Below, one piece after another: positions 47,196 through 56,033 of a stretch of 64,000 nucleotides of DNA. The DNA comes from an uncultured Alistipes sp. (GTDB taxonomy: Bacteria > Bacteroidota > Bacteroidia > Bacteroidales > Rikenellaceae). The stretch spans positions 48,367-112,366 of the forward strand of contig UQDC01000006.1 in NCBI GenBank assembly GCA_900539755.1, given 5' to 3'. The position numbers and the translations under genes were made by a program. Below the pieces are notes generated by a model. That model was not told the origin of the DNA. It did not search any database and was given only the letters and a program-made list of their open reading frames with translations. Numbering within the stretch: the stretch's first letter is position 1; each line of letters begins with the position of its first letter.

Positions 47196-48024
47196 TTGTA
47201 CTGCAGATACTTTTTGTACGGGCTTTTGACAGGGGAGAAAACTTTGCGGTGAGTTTTGCTTGAGGAAAGATGCGTGCAGGGGTAGTGGCGTTTGTCAGAA
47301 GTGAACTGCCTCAACAAATGAATCGACCAACAAGGGTAGCATTCCGGCAAAGAGAGTTGTTCCTGTAAAGTGAATCGCTCCAGCTAAGTGAATTGTTTCA
47401 ACAATATGAGCCGCTGCAATAAGCGAACTACCCCAATAATGGGGAGTATCCCAGCAAGGGGAGTCGTTTCCATAAAGTGAGCTGCGCCAGTCAAGTGAAT
47501 TGCCTCAATAAGGTGAGTCTCGCCAGCCAAGTGTATTGCCTCGACAACGTGAACTGCCGCAATAAGCGAGCCATTTCCAGCAATGGGGCGTTCCTGTAAA
47601 GTGAACTTTGCTAGTCAAGAGGATCGTCTCAACAACGAGAGCCGCCGCAATAAGCGAACTACCCCAATAATGGGGAGTATCCCAGCAAGGGGAGCGTTCC
47701 CGTAAAGTGATCCTCGCCAGTCAAGAGGATCGTCTCAATAAGGTGAGTCTCGCCAGCCACGTGTATCGCCTCGATAACGGGAGCCGCCGCAACACTGAAA
47801 CTGTGAACGGAAACAACCGCACCACAGACCTGTATCCTCAATCTGTTTTGCCGAGTGCGGTATCTGTTGTATTGGTGGATCCTGTGCCCCCAAGTGGAAA
47901 ACGATAAAGAACCGATGCCGCAACGTGAAACGATGGACGACACCTGAGATAATGGAAAAAGTGTGAAAGAACTTTGGCGTGTGTTTTGTGAATTGTATAA
48001 CCGTTGAATGAAAACCGAACAACT
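47196..48024. other. Gene-free region dominated by an 18-bp repeat array
   Basis: No gene is credible between the flavin reductase and the small GNAT gene. Most of the stretch is the repeat array at 47298-47795. The remainder shows no promoter match. The frames here (47707-47907, 47659-47943) are products of the repeats. Confidence 0.6.
47298..47795. repeat. Degenerate ~18-bp minisatellite with 231-bp higher-order repeat
   Basis: About 28 consecutive units of 16-19 bases, approximate consensus GTGAATTGCCTCAATAAG, each typically ending in CAATAA, CAGCAA, GTCAA or GTAA. A block of several units (starting CAATAAGCGAACTACC) occurs at 47417 and again, almost unchanged, at 47648, giving a 231-base higher-order period. 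Units abut and there are no unique spacers. Confidence 0.88.
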
Positions 48025-48324
48025 ATGGAAATAGAATATTCACGAGGAGATCGCAAAGGAATTCTCCGGATCGTTGATGAAGGAAAGGCACTTGGATGGA
48101 TCTCCTACCAGGAGGTCGGAACCGATCGGTGGCTGATTGACCATACGGTTGTCTTCCCTGAATATGAGGGGCAGGGTGTGGGCCGGAAATTGGTGTTGGC
48201 GCTGGCTGAAGAGGCTCGCAAAAGCAAGCGAAAAGTGATTCCCCAATGCTCTTTTGCCCGATTGGTTTTCGAACGGAATGCAAATTTGCATGATCTGTTG
48301 GTCGGAAGTGTGGAAGGCCGTTAG
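48025..48324 (+). CDS. Small GNAT-like N-acetyltransferase (YjdJ/NATD1 type)
   Basis: A 99-residue single-domain acetyltransferase of the short Gcn5-related type. HTVVFPEYEGQGVGRKLVLALAEEAR holds the acetyl-CoA pyrophosphate loop (EYEGQGVGRKL), and VIPQCSFARLVFERN holds the conserved C-terminal segment. The ATG at 48025 is preferred over an in-frame TTG at 48004 because it begins directly with the domain (MEIEYSRGDRKG). The acceptor substrate is unknown. Confidence 0.83.
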   Translation: MEIEYSRGDRKGILRIVDEGKALGWISYQEVGTDRWLIDHTVVFPEYEGQGVGRKLVLALAEEARKSKRKVIPQCSFARLVFERNANLHDLLVGSVEGR

Positions 48325-48687
48325 CCGTAGGCAACAGCATAAGTACAAGCAACAGAGAATCAACCATCCGACAAGACAGATGAGAAAGAGCCTTACGGCA
48401 TGCAAGTAACAGGTGCGCATGTAATATGCGTGCGGGTGTGCGGAAATGTGCAAGAGGTGACGTGTGCGAACGTGCAGGTGTTGTGTGCAGGAACGTGCAT
48501 ATAGCGTGTGTGGGACGTGCTTGTGGCATGTGTGGGCTGTGTATGTGGCAGGTGTGAGGTTGCATACGGTGTGCGTGTGATATGCACATTGTGCGGTATG
48601 CATTTGAGTGGTTAGACACATCGAACTGCAACTTCATGATGGCTCTGAGACGTTGGATGTAAAACGTAAAACAGGCTACAAAAAACA
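48325..48687. other. Gene-free G/T-rich low-complexity stretch
   Basis: About 360 bases with no gene. From 48405 to 48605 the + strand is dominated by GTGTG/GTGCG motifs (for example GTGCGGGTGTGCGG), too diverged to give a clean unit. Minus-strand frames read as Thr/His/Cys-rich strings. Confidence 0.55.
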
Positions 48688-48730
48688 GAAGGCAACGATC
48701 GGAATATTCCAGTCGTTGCCTTCTACTTTT
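48688..48730 (-). terminator. Terminator downstream of the MATE-DUF2721 unit
   Basis: An 11-bp stem (GAAGGCAACGA at 48688-48698 with TCGTTGCCTTC at 48713-48723) encloses the small palindrome GGAATATTCC. On the minus strand it is followed by TGTTTTTTG. It lies about 120 bases beyond the DUF2721 stop. Confidence 0.75.
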
Positions 48731-48847
48731 GCCTCTTTTTGCGGTATGGTCAGGAGCTGTTTTCTGGATCAGGTGTAACCGTTCGGTTGTTTCTTTCAAA
48801 CGTACGATGTGTAAGTAGAGGCGATCCGCTGTTCTCCTGCCTGTTGA

Positions 48848-50035
48848 TTAACCTTTTATATCCTCCGCATTTATATTTTCCGCAGCAGGAAGAGAACTCT
48901 CTTGAATTGCATTGCCTGTGCCTGGTGCTGTTGCTGTCTCTGAGGTGGAGCGGGTGCGGCTACGTCCTCCACGACGTCGGCCCTGTTGGGTACGCTGGGA
49001 GGATGATGTCCCCTCGCTCTTGTCGGCAGTACGAATGGCAGTGTCAGAGGATCCCTCGCCCTCCGGAGCCTCTGTTGATGCTATGGGGAGAGTGGTCTTG
49101 CTTTTCGTTGCCGTTACACGAACTGCATCGTCCGTCTCGCCTACAACAGCTTTACTCTTCGGTGCCTGTTTCTGTGATGAGGTAGAAGCCTGTTTGTCAG
49201 AACTGCCTTTTGATTGTCTCTTGGTAGGGGATGGAGTGGGGGCCTCCTCGGTTGCAGAGGTGGAACTGGCTGCGGTGGCTGAAGCCTTTTTGCGACGACT
49301 CTTTGAAGCTGCCGATGTTCCAGATGTGCCTGAAGATTCAATAGCCCCCGAACCTTTGGGTGCGGTTGGGGTCGTTGAACCTGTTGTAGTAGCAGCGGTG
49401 GTGCGAGAAGTTGCCGCAACAGCCGTTGTCGCAGCCGCAGAAGATGATGATGTGGAGCTGGCTGCCTTGGTTTCAACACGTTTGTTGCTCTCCTCTTTTT
49501 TAGTCTTGCCTTTGGCGGGTTTCTTCGTACGGAGGCTTTGATCTGTCGGAACAGAGGCTGGACGGTGCTCCTCTGAGGTGCCCTTGCGGCGGCGAGGCGT
49601 TTCGATATTGCCTTCACGACCAGAGGTTGCCGTCAGGGTTTTCATCCGTTCAAAACTGTCCAGGTGAAGCTCTAAAGCACGTACCGAGATCAACAGCTCA
49701 CGGATCGAGATGCCCAATGAGATGGTTAACAGCACCAATGCTATTCCAAACGTGTAAACAGCAATCATCTGTAAGCCGATGTATATCAGAAAGGTGCAAA
49801 CCACACACAACAACAGGCTGCTGACACCAAATAGCTGCATCGAACGGGCCATGTAGAGCCGGCGGCGAAGATTGGCCAACTGCAGATGGGTAATGGTCGA
49901 GGGATTTTTGTCGTAATCGGCCTTGAGAGTCCGTACTAACTGTGCATAGGAGAGAAAGCGGTTGGTGTATGCCAGCAAAATCAAGGATATGGCAGAGAAA
50001 AGAATAGAGGGTGTCGATAAAGTGAGTTCTGTCAT
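48848..50035 (-). CDS. DUF2721 membrane protein with a long disordered C-terminal tail
   Basis: A 395-residue protein. Residues about 1-135 fit the small DUF2721 membrane family: helices at about 8-27, 68-92 and 94-118, with the conserved RFLSYAQLVRTL and the soluble helix around LANLRRRLYMARSM. The remaining 260 residues are a Ser/Thr/Ala/Lys-rich tail with runs such as SSTSSSSAAATTAVAATS and clusters RRKK, RRRGGRSRTRS. DUF2721 proteins are normally about 130-150 residues, so the tail is the odd feature. It is 6 bases downstream of the MATE gene and surely co-transcribed. Function is unknown. Confidence 0.75.
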   Translation of the reverse strand: MTELTLSTPSILFSAISLILLAYTNRFLSYAQLVRTLKADYDKNPSTITHLQLANLRRRLYMARSMQLFGVSSLLLCVVCTFLIYIGLQMIAVYTFGIALVLLTISLGISIRELLISVRALELHLDSFERMKTLTATSGREGNIETPRRRKGTSEEHRPASVPTDQSLRTKKPAKGKTKKEESNKRVETKAASSTSSSSAAATTAVAATSRTTAATTTGSTTPTAPKGSGAIESSGTSGTSAASKSRRKKASATAASSTSATEEAPTPSPTKRQSKGSSDKQASTSSQKQAPKSKAVVGETDDAVRVTATKSKTTLPIASTEAPEGEGSSDTAIRTADKSEGTSSSQRTQQGRRRGGRSRTRSTSETATAPGTGNAIQESSLPAAENINAEDIKG

Positions 50036-50041
50036 GAATGG

Positions 50042-51370
50042 TTAAATTTTTTTGTTGCGCCAATTCGCTTTGACGAGGTAAAGATAGGTAAATAATAGCA
50101 ATCCAATGCTATATATGATATCGACAGTCCAACAGAGCGTAATGCTGGGACGGTGGAGAATGATGATCCACCAGATTGAAAGTACATACAGGGCTAATGC
50201 TCCTAACTCCATCAGCATGGCCATAAAGGAGTTGCCGGTACCGGAGACCGCATTGAAATAGATGCTGCCGGGAATCAGTGTCAAATAGCCGGCCACCATG
50301 ACCCATAATGAGCCAACCGATGCGGCAATTAGGGTTAGATCATTGGTGTATAGACGAAGCACAACGGACGGAAACAGGCAGATCAATATCATTACAGGCA
50401 GTGCTAAACGATAGGCCAGACCGATAATTTGTCGTACGGTCGGCATGACCTGATCGTATTCTCCTTTGCCCATCAGGGTGCTGGTCAAGGCACTGGTGGT
50501 GGAGCTGTATGCGCTGACCGTTACGAACAGAATGGAGGAGACGCTGCGAACAATGTTGGAGATGGCCAGTGGACGCTCACCGAGGTGTTCTACGGTCAAG
50601 AAGAAGATGAACCAGGTGCCTGTGGAGATAAAGGCCTGCAGCATGGTCCAAATCGACACGTTGAAGATCTGTGTCAGAATGGAGAGATTGAAACCCTGGA
50701 AACGGAACAGCCCGTAACGTTTTGCGTAACCGTGCAAGCGGGTATGGATAGCAAAAAAGAGCAGTGAACTCAACTCTGCAATGGATGAAGCGATGGCTGC
50801 ACCTGCAATACCCAAGGCCGGACATCCCAATTTTCCGAATATGAGTATGTAGTTCAACACGATGTTGGTGAGCACCATGATAATTGAGTTGGCAGTCAGC
50901 AGGCGGGTGTTGGTGGTGCCGACATAGAAGGCCCGGAACAGCACGGCGGCAAATGAAAAAAAGAAACCGTAAACACGCCAGTCCAAATAGGCAACGGCTG
51001 CAGCATAGACCGCATCGGATTCAATCAGGGTGCGGAGTAGCCGGGGAGTGTACTGTTTGGAAACAAAAAACATGACAGCGGCAAAACACAACAAGAACAA
51101 TAATCCCTGTTGAAAGATTTTGCCGATTTCTCGGGGGTGTCCCTCTCCGTTTCGTCGGGCAATGAGGATTTGCACGCCGATACTGAACCCGAATCCGAGC
51201 ATAAAGATCGCCATGAAATAGACGCCGGCCAATGCCGATGCTCCCAATTCGACATCGCCGACACGACCCAAAAAGGCCACATCGGTCAGGCCGATCAGGT
51301 TTTCCATCAATAAGCTGATCAGCAGTGGATAGGTGATTTTCCAGATATGTCGGTTTGTATAGGCTTGCAT
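50042..51370 (-). CDS. MATE-family efflux transporter
   Basis: A 442-residue inner-membrane protein with about twelve helices in two homologous halves. Diagnostic stretches are LLISLLMENLIGLTDVAFLGRVGDVELGASALAG (partly cited) at the N-terminus and its counterpart in the second half (WTMLQAFISTGTWFIFFLTVEHLGERPLAISNI, partly cited). MATE proteins export cationic drugs, toxins or metabolites in exchange for Na+ or H+. The substrate cannot be told from the sequence. It is the first gene of a two-gene unit with the DUF2721 gene. Confidence 0.92.
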   Translation of the reverse strand: MQAYTNRHIWKITYPLLISLLMENLIGLTDVAFLGRVGDVELGASALAGVYFMAIFMLGFGFSIGVQILIARRNGEGHPREIGKIFQQGLLFLLCFAAVMFFVSKQYTPRLLRTLIESDAVYAAAVAYLDWRVYGFFFSFAAVLFRAFYVGTTNTRLLTANSIIMVLTNIVLNYILIFGKLGCPALGIAGAAIASSIAELSSLLFFAIHTRLHGYAKRYGLFRFQGFNLSILTQIFNVSIWTMLQAFISTGTWFIFFLTVEHLGERPLAISNIVRSVSSILFVTVSAYSSTTSALTSTLMGKGEYDQVMPTVRQIIGLAYRLALPVMILICLFPSVVLRLYTNDLTLIAASVGSLWVMVAGYLTLIPGSIYFNAVSGTGNSFMAMLMELGALALYVLSIWWIIILHRPSITLCWTVDIIYSIGLLLFTYLYLVKANWRNKKI

Positions 51371-52182
51371 GGTTATGTTTTAGCTCATTTACGCTCCCTG
51401 TTGGGAGTGAGGTTCTGTTGCGGAGGCTAAATGCCTATCCTGATGCTTTGCGTGGCGAGGTCGTTTTATGGTGTTTTCACCTCTGACCCCTGAAACGCTT
51501 CCGGGACGTGGCCTTGCCGTTGTGGCCCTGCATCTCCCCTTACAGCATATTCGGGAGTAGGGTTGTGCAGTGGGGCGGAGTAATGGGGCTATGCTATTGC
51601 GGCACCACCATTATGGTTCCACTGTTGCGGTTCCACTGTTGCGGTTTCACCGTTTCCCTGACTCCGTTTGGGCGTGGTAATCACATGGTGATACCATTGC
51701 TTTCCTCCCCCTCCTGGAATCCATTCGAAGCGAGGCAATATGGCTTTACATCCTCGCTGAAATGTGTTCAGTAAGGCTCGGTCGTTGTCACTATGCACCT
51801 GCCCAATGTCTATCCAGTAGAGGCAATCTCTTGGTAGCTCTACATCCCCTCAACAGTAGAGTCTCAGTTGCGTTCCTGGCGATTGTATCCTCTGTCCTCC
51901 GGCTTGAGTCTTGGCGTTTGGCCAGTGTGAGGAATGTGCCCTCATGTCCGTTTTCCGCAATCCTTTGTAATGCGGTATGGCGAAAGGCTGGGCAATGAGG
52001 ACTACTCCTGTTCAACCCGCTCCATACATGGATCCCTCTTAAAAAATGTAGGAACAATCGAGTGTCCAAATACGGTTTTTACCTCTTGTATGTCAGACAG
52101 ATATTGAATCGGTTTGGAAAAACAACCCTTGAAAGAGGACGCACAATGGACAACAAAGGTAGAATTTTTCTTTGCAAATGTT
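51371..52182. other. Gene-free divergent intergenic region upstream of copA
   Basis: About 800 bases between the MATE gene and the copA promoter candidate with no credible gene. GGTTCCACTGTTGC is tandemly repeated about 2.5 times at 51616-51655. The frames here (51508-51774, 51791-52069) have no domain character. Confidence 0.5.
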
Positions 52183-52190
52183 TAATTTTG
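52183..52190 (+). promoter_or_regulatory. Possible -7 element of copA
   Basis: TAATTTTG matches TAnnTTTG, but no -33 TTTG is found at 19-20 bases. A start near 52197 would exclude the in-frame ATG at 52172 and support the copA start at 52319. Confidence 0.35.
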
Positions 52191-52318
52191 ATAGCTTACA
52201 TCCCTCAGCTGCTATATGCAGACGGTGCGGAACAGAACAGAAGCCCTTTATGGGTGTACTTCCGGTAATGCGTAGTGTGGCTGTGAGCAGGAAACCGATA
52301 AACGGACCAAAGCAAAAA

Positions 52319-54643
52319 ATGGAAATCGTCAAGAAAAATATTCCGGTGCTGGAAATGAGCTGTGCCGTGTGCGCAGCGAATGTCGAAAACAGAGTGCGTA
52401 CGGTCGAAGGTGTGGCCGCTGCATCTGTCAATTTCGCCTCCAATCAGCTTCATGTCGAATATGATCCTGCACGTGTGACCTTGCTCCAGTTGCAACAGGC
52501 CGTGCGAGAGATCGGCTATGATCTGATCGTGGACGAAAGTCACGCCGAAGAGGAACAGCAACAGGCCCAGCAGAATCATTATCGTGAATTGAAACGCAAT
52601 ACGGTGAAAGTCTGGTGTTTCGCTCTGCCTCTGATGATCCTGGGAATGGTGTTTATGCATGAACGTTGGGCTGCATGGTTGATGCTGTTGCTCTCTTTGC
52701 CCGTCTTTTGGTTCGGGCGTCTGTTCTACATCAACGCCTGGAAACAGGCCTCACACCGATCGGCCAATATGGATACATTGGTCGCCTTGAGTACCTCTAT
52801 CGCATTTTTGTTCAGTCTGTTCAATACGCTCTTCCCGCAAGTGTGGCTCTCTCGTGGATTGGAACCTCATGTCTATTATGAGGCTGCTACGATGATTATT
52901 GCTTTCGTCTTGCTGGGAAAGTTGCTCGAAGAACGGGCTAAAGGAAATACCTCGTCCGCCATTCGTAAATTGATAGGACTGCAGCCAAAAACGGCCCGTG
53001 TCATTGGTGCGGATGGTTCGGAGCAGGATTTGCCGGTCGCCCAATTACAGGTGGGAGATCGGATCAGCCTCAGACCCGGGGAGAAAATCCCCGTGGATGG
53101 AATCCTCTTTTCGGGGAGCACCTTTGTCGATGAGAGCATGATTACCGGTGAACCGATCCCTGCCCGTAAGGATCAGGGTGACAAACTGCTGGCAGGGACC
53201 GTTAATCAACGTGGCTCATTTGTGATGGAGGCAACCAAAGTGGGAAGCGATACCTTGTTGGCGCAGATTATCCGGACCGTACAGGAGGCACAAGGTAGTA
53301 AAGCGCCCGTGCAACGCATTGCCGATCGGATTGCTGCCGTATTTGTTCCGGTGGTGATCGGCCTGGCCCTGCTGACATTTCTCCTCTGGTTGGTACTGGG
53401 TGGCGAAGAGGCTTTTACCTATGGGCTCCTGGCAATGGTGTCCGTATTGGTCATCGCTTGCCCCTGCGCTTTAGGATTGGCTACACCCACTGCGTTGATG
53501 GTGGGAATCGGCAAGGGTGCTGAACAGCAGATCCTGATCAAAGATGCTGCTGCTCTGGAGCGTATGTGCAAAGTCGATACGGTGGTGTTGGACAAAACGG
53601 GAACCTTGACCGAAGGTCGTCCCGAAGTGGTAAAGTGGTTGTGGACTGCAGGTACGGAAGAGCAACACCGCTATTGGCAGGGGCTCTTTTATGCAGCCGA
53701 ATCCCGATCGGAACATCCCCTGGGAGAGGCTGTGGTACGTTATCTGGAGCAACAGGAGGCTCACACGTGTCCTTTGTCCCTGTTTGAGAGCTTGACGGGT
53801 GAAGGTGTTGAATTCAAGGCGGAAAGTGCTGCCCGGAGCGATGTGGAATCCTCCGTCTCACCGTCGGCCTCAACTCCGGATGCCACAACGGAAAGCGTAG
53901 CGACTGGGTCCTCGTCTGACTTGGGGCAGAGAGCAGAACAGACGTTTTGGATCGGCAGTCGTAAACTGGCAGAGCGTTATGGGGCAGAAATGGAGCCATC
54001 GTTAGCCCGGGAGATTACGGCCCATGAGCAGGCTGGATGTACCACTGTCTTGGGTGGTTGCGGAACCCGACTGTTGGCTGTCGTGGTGATTAGCGATCGG
54101 ATCAAGACAACCACGCCGGAAGCTTTGAAAGAGCTGCGTCGTGCCGGTATAGAAATCTGCATGTTGACCGGCGACAGCCAAAAAACAGCCGCAGCAATTG
54201 CCAAAGAGCTCGGTATTTCACAATTTCAGGCAGAGATGCTGCCTGCGGACAAAGAGCAATATATTCGCCGGTTGCAGGCTGAGGGGCATACGGTCGCTAT
54301 GGTCGGAGACGGTATCAACGATTCGCAAGCCCTCTCGTCTGCAGATGTCAGTGTCGCTATGGGGCGGGGAACGGATATAGCGATGGAGGTGGCCATGGTT
54401 ACTTTGATCACCTCTGACCTGAAATTACTCCCTCGGGCCTACCGGCTTTCAAAAGATACCGTACGAGCAATCCGCCAGAATCTGTTTTGGGCCTTTATAT
54501 ACAATTTGATAGGCATTCCGATTGCTGCCGGAGTACTCTATCCGGTGTGTGGACTGTTGCTGAATCCGATGTTGGCCAGTGCGGCGATGGCTTTCAGTTC
54601 GGTCTCTGTGGTGATGAACAGTTTGCGGTTGCGTTGGAAATAG
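52319..54643 (+). CDS. copA: Copper-exporting P1B-type ATPase
   Basis: A 774-residue heavy-metal P-type ATPase. The ATG at 52319 (MEIVKKNIPVLEMSC) is preferred to the longer frame from 52172, since it begins right at the N-terminal HMA domain with the metal-binding Cys15 and Cys18 of MSCAVC. Then come the actuator TGEP loop (DESMITGEPIPA), the CPC metal-site helix VIACPCALGLATP, the phosphorylation motif LDKTGTLTEG, the HP motif SEHPLGEAV and GDGINDSQALSSADVSVAMG. CPC plus an HMA domain points to Cu(I)/Ag(I). An insert of about 35 Ser/Thr/Ala-rich residues (around SSVSPSASTPDATTESVATG) lies in the nucleotide-binding domain. A CopZ-like gene follows. Confidence 0.95.
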   Translation: MEIVKKNIPVLEMSCAVCAANVENRVRTVEGVAAASVNFASNQLHVEYDPARVTLLQLQQAVREIGYDLIVDESHAEEEQQQAQQNHYRELKRNTVKVWCFALPLMILGMVFMHERWAAWLMLLLSLPVFWFGRLFYINAWKQASHRSANMDTLVALSTSIAFLFSLFNTLFPQVWLSRGLEPHVYYEAATMIIAFVLLGKLLEERAKGNTSSAIRKLIGLQPKTARVIGADGSEQDLPVAQLQVGDRISLRPGEKIPVDGILFSGSTFVDESMITGEPIPARKDQGDKLLAGTVNQRGSFVMEATKVGSDTLLAQIIRTVQEAQGSKAPVQRIADRIAAVFVPVVIGLALLTFLLWLVLGGEEAFTYGLLAMVSVLVIACPCALGLATPTALMVGIGKGAEQQILIKDAAALERMCKVDTVVLDKTGTLTEGRPEVVKWLWTAGTEEQHRYWQGLFYAAESRSEHPLGEAVVRYLEQQEAHTCPLSLFESLTGEGVEFKAESAARSDVESSVSPSASTPDATTESVATGSSSDLGQRAEQTFWIGSRKLAERYGAEMEPSLAREITAHEQAGCTTVLGGCGTRLLAVVVISDRIKTTTPEALKELRRAGIEICMLTGDSQKTAAAIAKELGISQFQAEMLPADKEQYIRRLQAEGHTVAMVGDGINDSQALSSADVSVAMGRGTDIAMEVAMVTLITSDLKLLPRAYRLSKDTVRAIRQNLFWAFIYNLIGIPIAAGVLYPVCGLLLNPMLASAAMAFSSVSVVMNSLRLRWK

Positions 54644-54671
54644 AGAGCTGAGGTTTGTCCCGGTCGTGGAT

Positions 54672-54797
54672 GTGCAAGGTGTGAACCTTGGACGGGAAAA
54701 CAGATCGGGTTGCAAGGCCTGGACCTCGGGGTGAAAACAGATCAGGTTGCAAGGTTTGAACCCCGGGCGAAAAAAAGTCGAGTTGCAAGACCTGAAC
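54672..54797. repeat. 37-bp tandem repeat between copA and the HMA gene
   Basis: About 3.4 units of 36-37 bases, each beginning GTTGCAAGG or GTGCAAGG, then an A/C-C-T-G-rich part and ending GAAAACAGATC. It lies just after the copA stop, in the 261-base gap before the CopZ-like gene. Confidence 0.85.
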
Positions 54798-54904
54798 AAT
54801 AAATACAGACTTGAATCGATTAAGTATGATATGAGGGGTAAAAGCTACGTTAGGCTGCAACCCGAAATAGTATATGTGAAACCAGAACTATTAATCAAAA
54901 AGTT

Positions 54905-55111
54905 ATGAAAACCAGCAAGTTTAAAACAAATGCAAAATGTGACGGCTGTGTAGCCCGTATAGCTGATAAATTAAACGAAATTGTACCTCGTGAACAGTGG
55001 AACATTGACCTTTCGACAACGGATCGGGTGTTGACCGTTACGGCGGATGTTCCCGATGAGAAGATCATCGCTGTGGTGGTAGCGGCTGGTTATAAGGCGG
55101 AAAAACTTTAA
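54905..55111 (+). CDS. Small heavy-metal-associated (HMA) domain protein, CopZ-like
   Basis: A 68-residue protein consisting of one HMA (ferredoxin-like) domain. The metal-binding pair is Cys12 and Cys15 in KTNAKCDGCVARI; the canonical Met before the first Cys is replaced by Ala-Lys. It ends VVAAGYKAEKL, like other copper chaperones. Coming 261 bases after copA, it is probably the cytosolic chaperone that feeds copper to CopA. Confidence 0.82.
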   Translation: MKTSKFKTNAKCDGCVARIADKLNEIVPREQWNIDLSTTDRVLTVTADVPDEKIIAVVVAAGYKAEKL

Positions 55112-56009
55112 CGATTCCCCCATCTTCGGGAAACGCACTGTCCTCTGAAATTTTGAATCCCGTCCTGGCATGGAGAATTCCGTATCCTGCCATGGAACGT
55201 TGCTTGCAGATGCGCCGGGAACAGAGCTTGTGTGATGGGCCATGATGTGCTACTGTCGATCCAATGCAATTTCGATCCGATACGATTGGTGTTGTATGCG
55301 GGTGATGGTGGGGTGCGGCTTGTGATTAGGGTGGCTTGTGATCCGGTGCGGTTGGGGTCAAGATGTGGCTTGAACCGTTGAGCGAATGCGTGTGCGGCTA
55401 TATTGATGTGGACCGCAGATCTTTCGAGCTGTGGATGGTCCGGAAGAGTCGTACTGGAGAGATGAAGAGTCCAAAATCTGCATGTGTTGTATAGAAAAAA
55501 CGGTTGCGTGTCAATGCCGAAGCGTTGCGGAGGTTAAGTTGTGGTGTGTTTGCGGCATGGTGAAAAGCTGCGGCGCATTTGCAGTGCGTTAAAAGGATAT
55601 GCGATCCATGGTGACCGGTCAGCATGCTCCCCAGCGTGGCATGTTCCTCAGCGTGGCATGTTCCCCAGCGTGGCATGCTCCCCAATGTGGTATCTTCCTC
55701 TCCCGTTCGTTGTGGAGTTGCAGCGTGTGGTTGTGTACGCAGCGAAGATGTAATGCGTATTGGTTATGGAGAGGGAGGACACATATTCGGGAAAGTCGGG
55801 GATGAATGTGTGGTGTTGCCAGGATACCCGGAAAGTGCCGAATGCGAATGAAGCGTTCGGGCGATGGCTTCATGTCGGGTAAGCAGAAACGATGTTGTGG
55901 AAGCATTGCTGTTGTGGAGCGATAGCAGATCCGTGTTGGGCCTGTAATAACCCCGTTGGTGAATGACTGCTTCCGTGGCGTCAGAATGGCAATGTGTCGT
56001 TTGTTTGGT
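55112..56009. other. Gene-free region with a 17-bp repeat
   Basis: About 900 bases without a credible gene. A G/T-rich part (about 55230-55390; GTGCGGCTTGTGAT-like motifs) precedes the 17-bp array at 55623-55690. Frames at 55398-55906 merely translate the repeats. Confidence 0.55.
55623..55690. repeat. 17-bp tandem repeat, four units
   Basis: Four consecutive 17-base units with consensus CATGTTCCCCAGCGTGG (starting at 55623, 55640, 55657 and 55674), followed by a partial fifth. The sequence is unrelated to the 17-bp array at 44.2 kb although the unit length is the same. Confidence 0.9.
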
Positions 56010-56017
56010 TAAATTTG
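56010..56017 (+). promoter_or_regulatory. -7 element of the AraC-type gene
   Basis: TAAATTTG is a perfect TAnnTTTG match; no -33 TTTG is present at 19-20 bases. Transcription would begin near 56024, leaving a leader of only about 10 bases if the TTG at 56034 is the start. Confidence 0.45.
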
Positions 56018-56033
56018 TAGCGAACAGTCAAAT

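Noticed and set aside
47298..47795. Possible CRISPR or integron-like repeat array
   Set aside because: About 18-bp units follow each other directly with no spacers, integrase or att-like core, so it is a minisatellite.
48023..48799. 258-residue open frame on the minus strand with His/Thr/Cys-rich repeats
   Set aside because: It is the translation of a G/T-rich low-complexity tract plus the antisense of the GNAT gene.
52172..52318. N-terminal extension of copA (49 codons)
   Set aside because: The HMA domain begins right after the ATG at 52319, and a possible -7 element at 52183 would put the longer start before the transcript.
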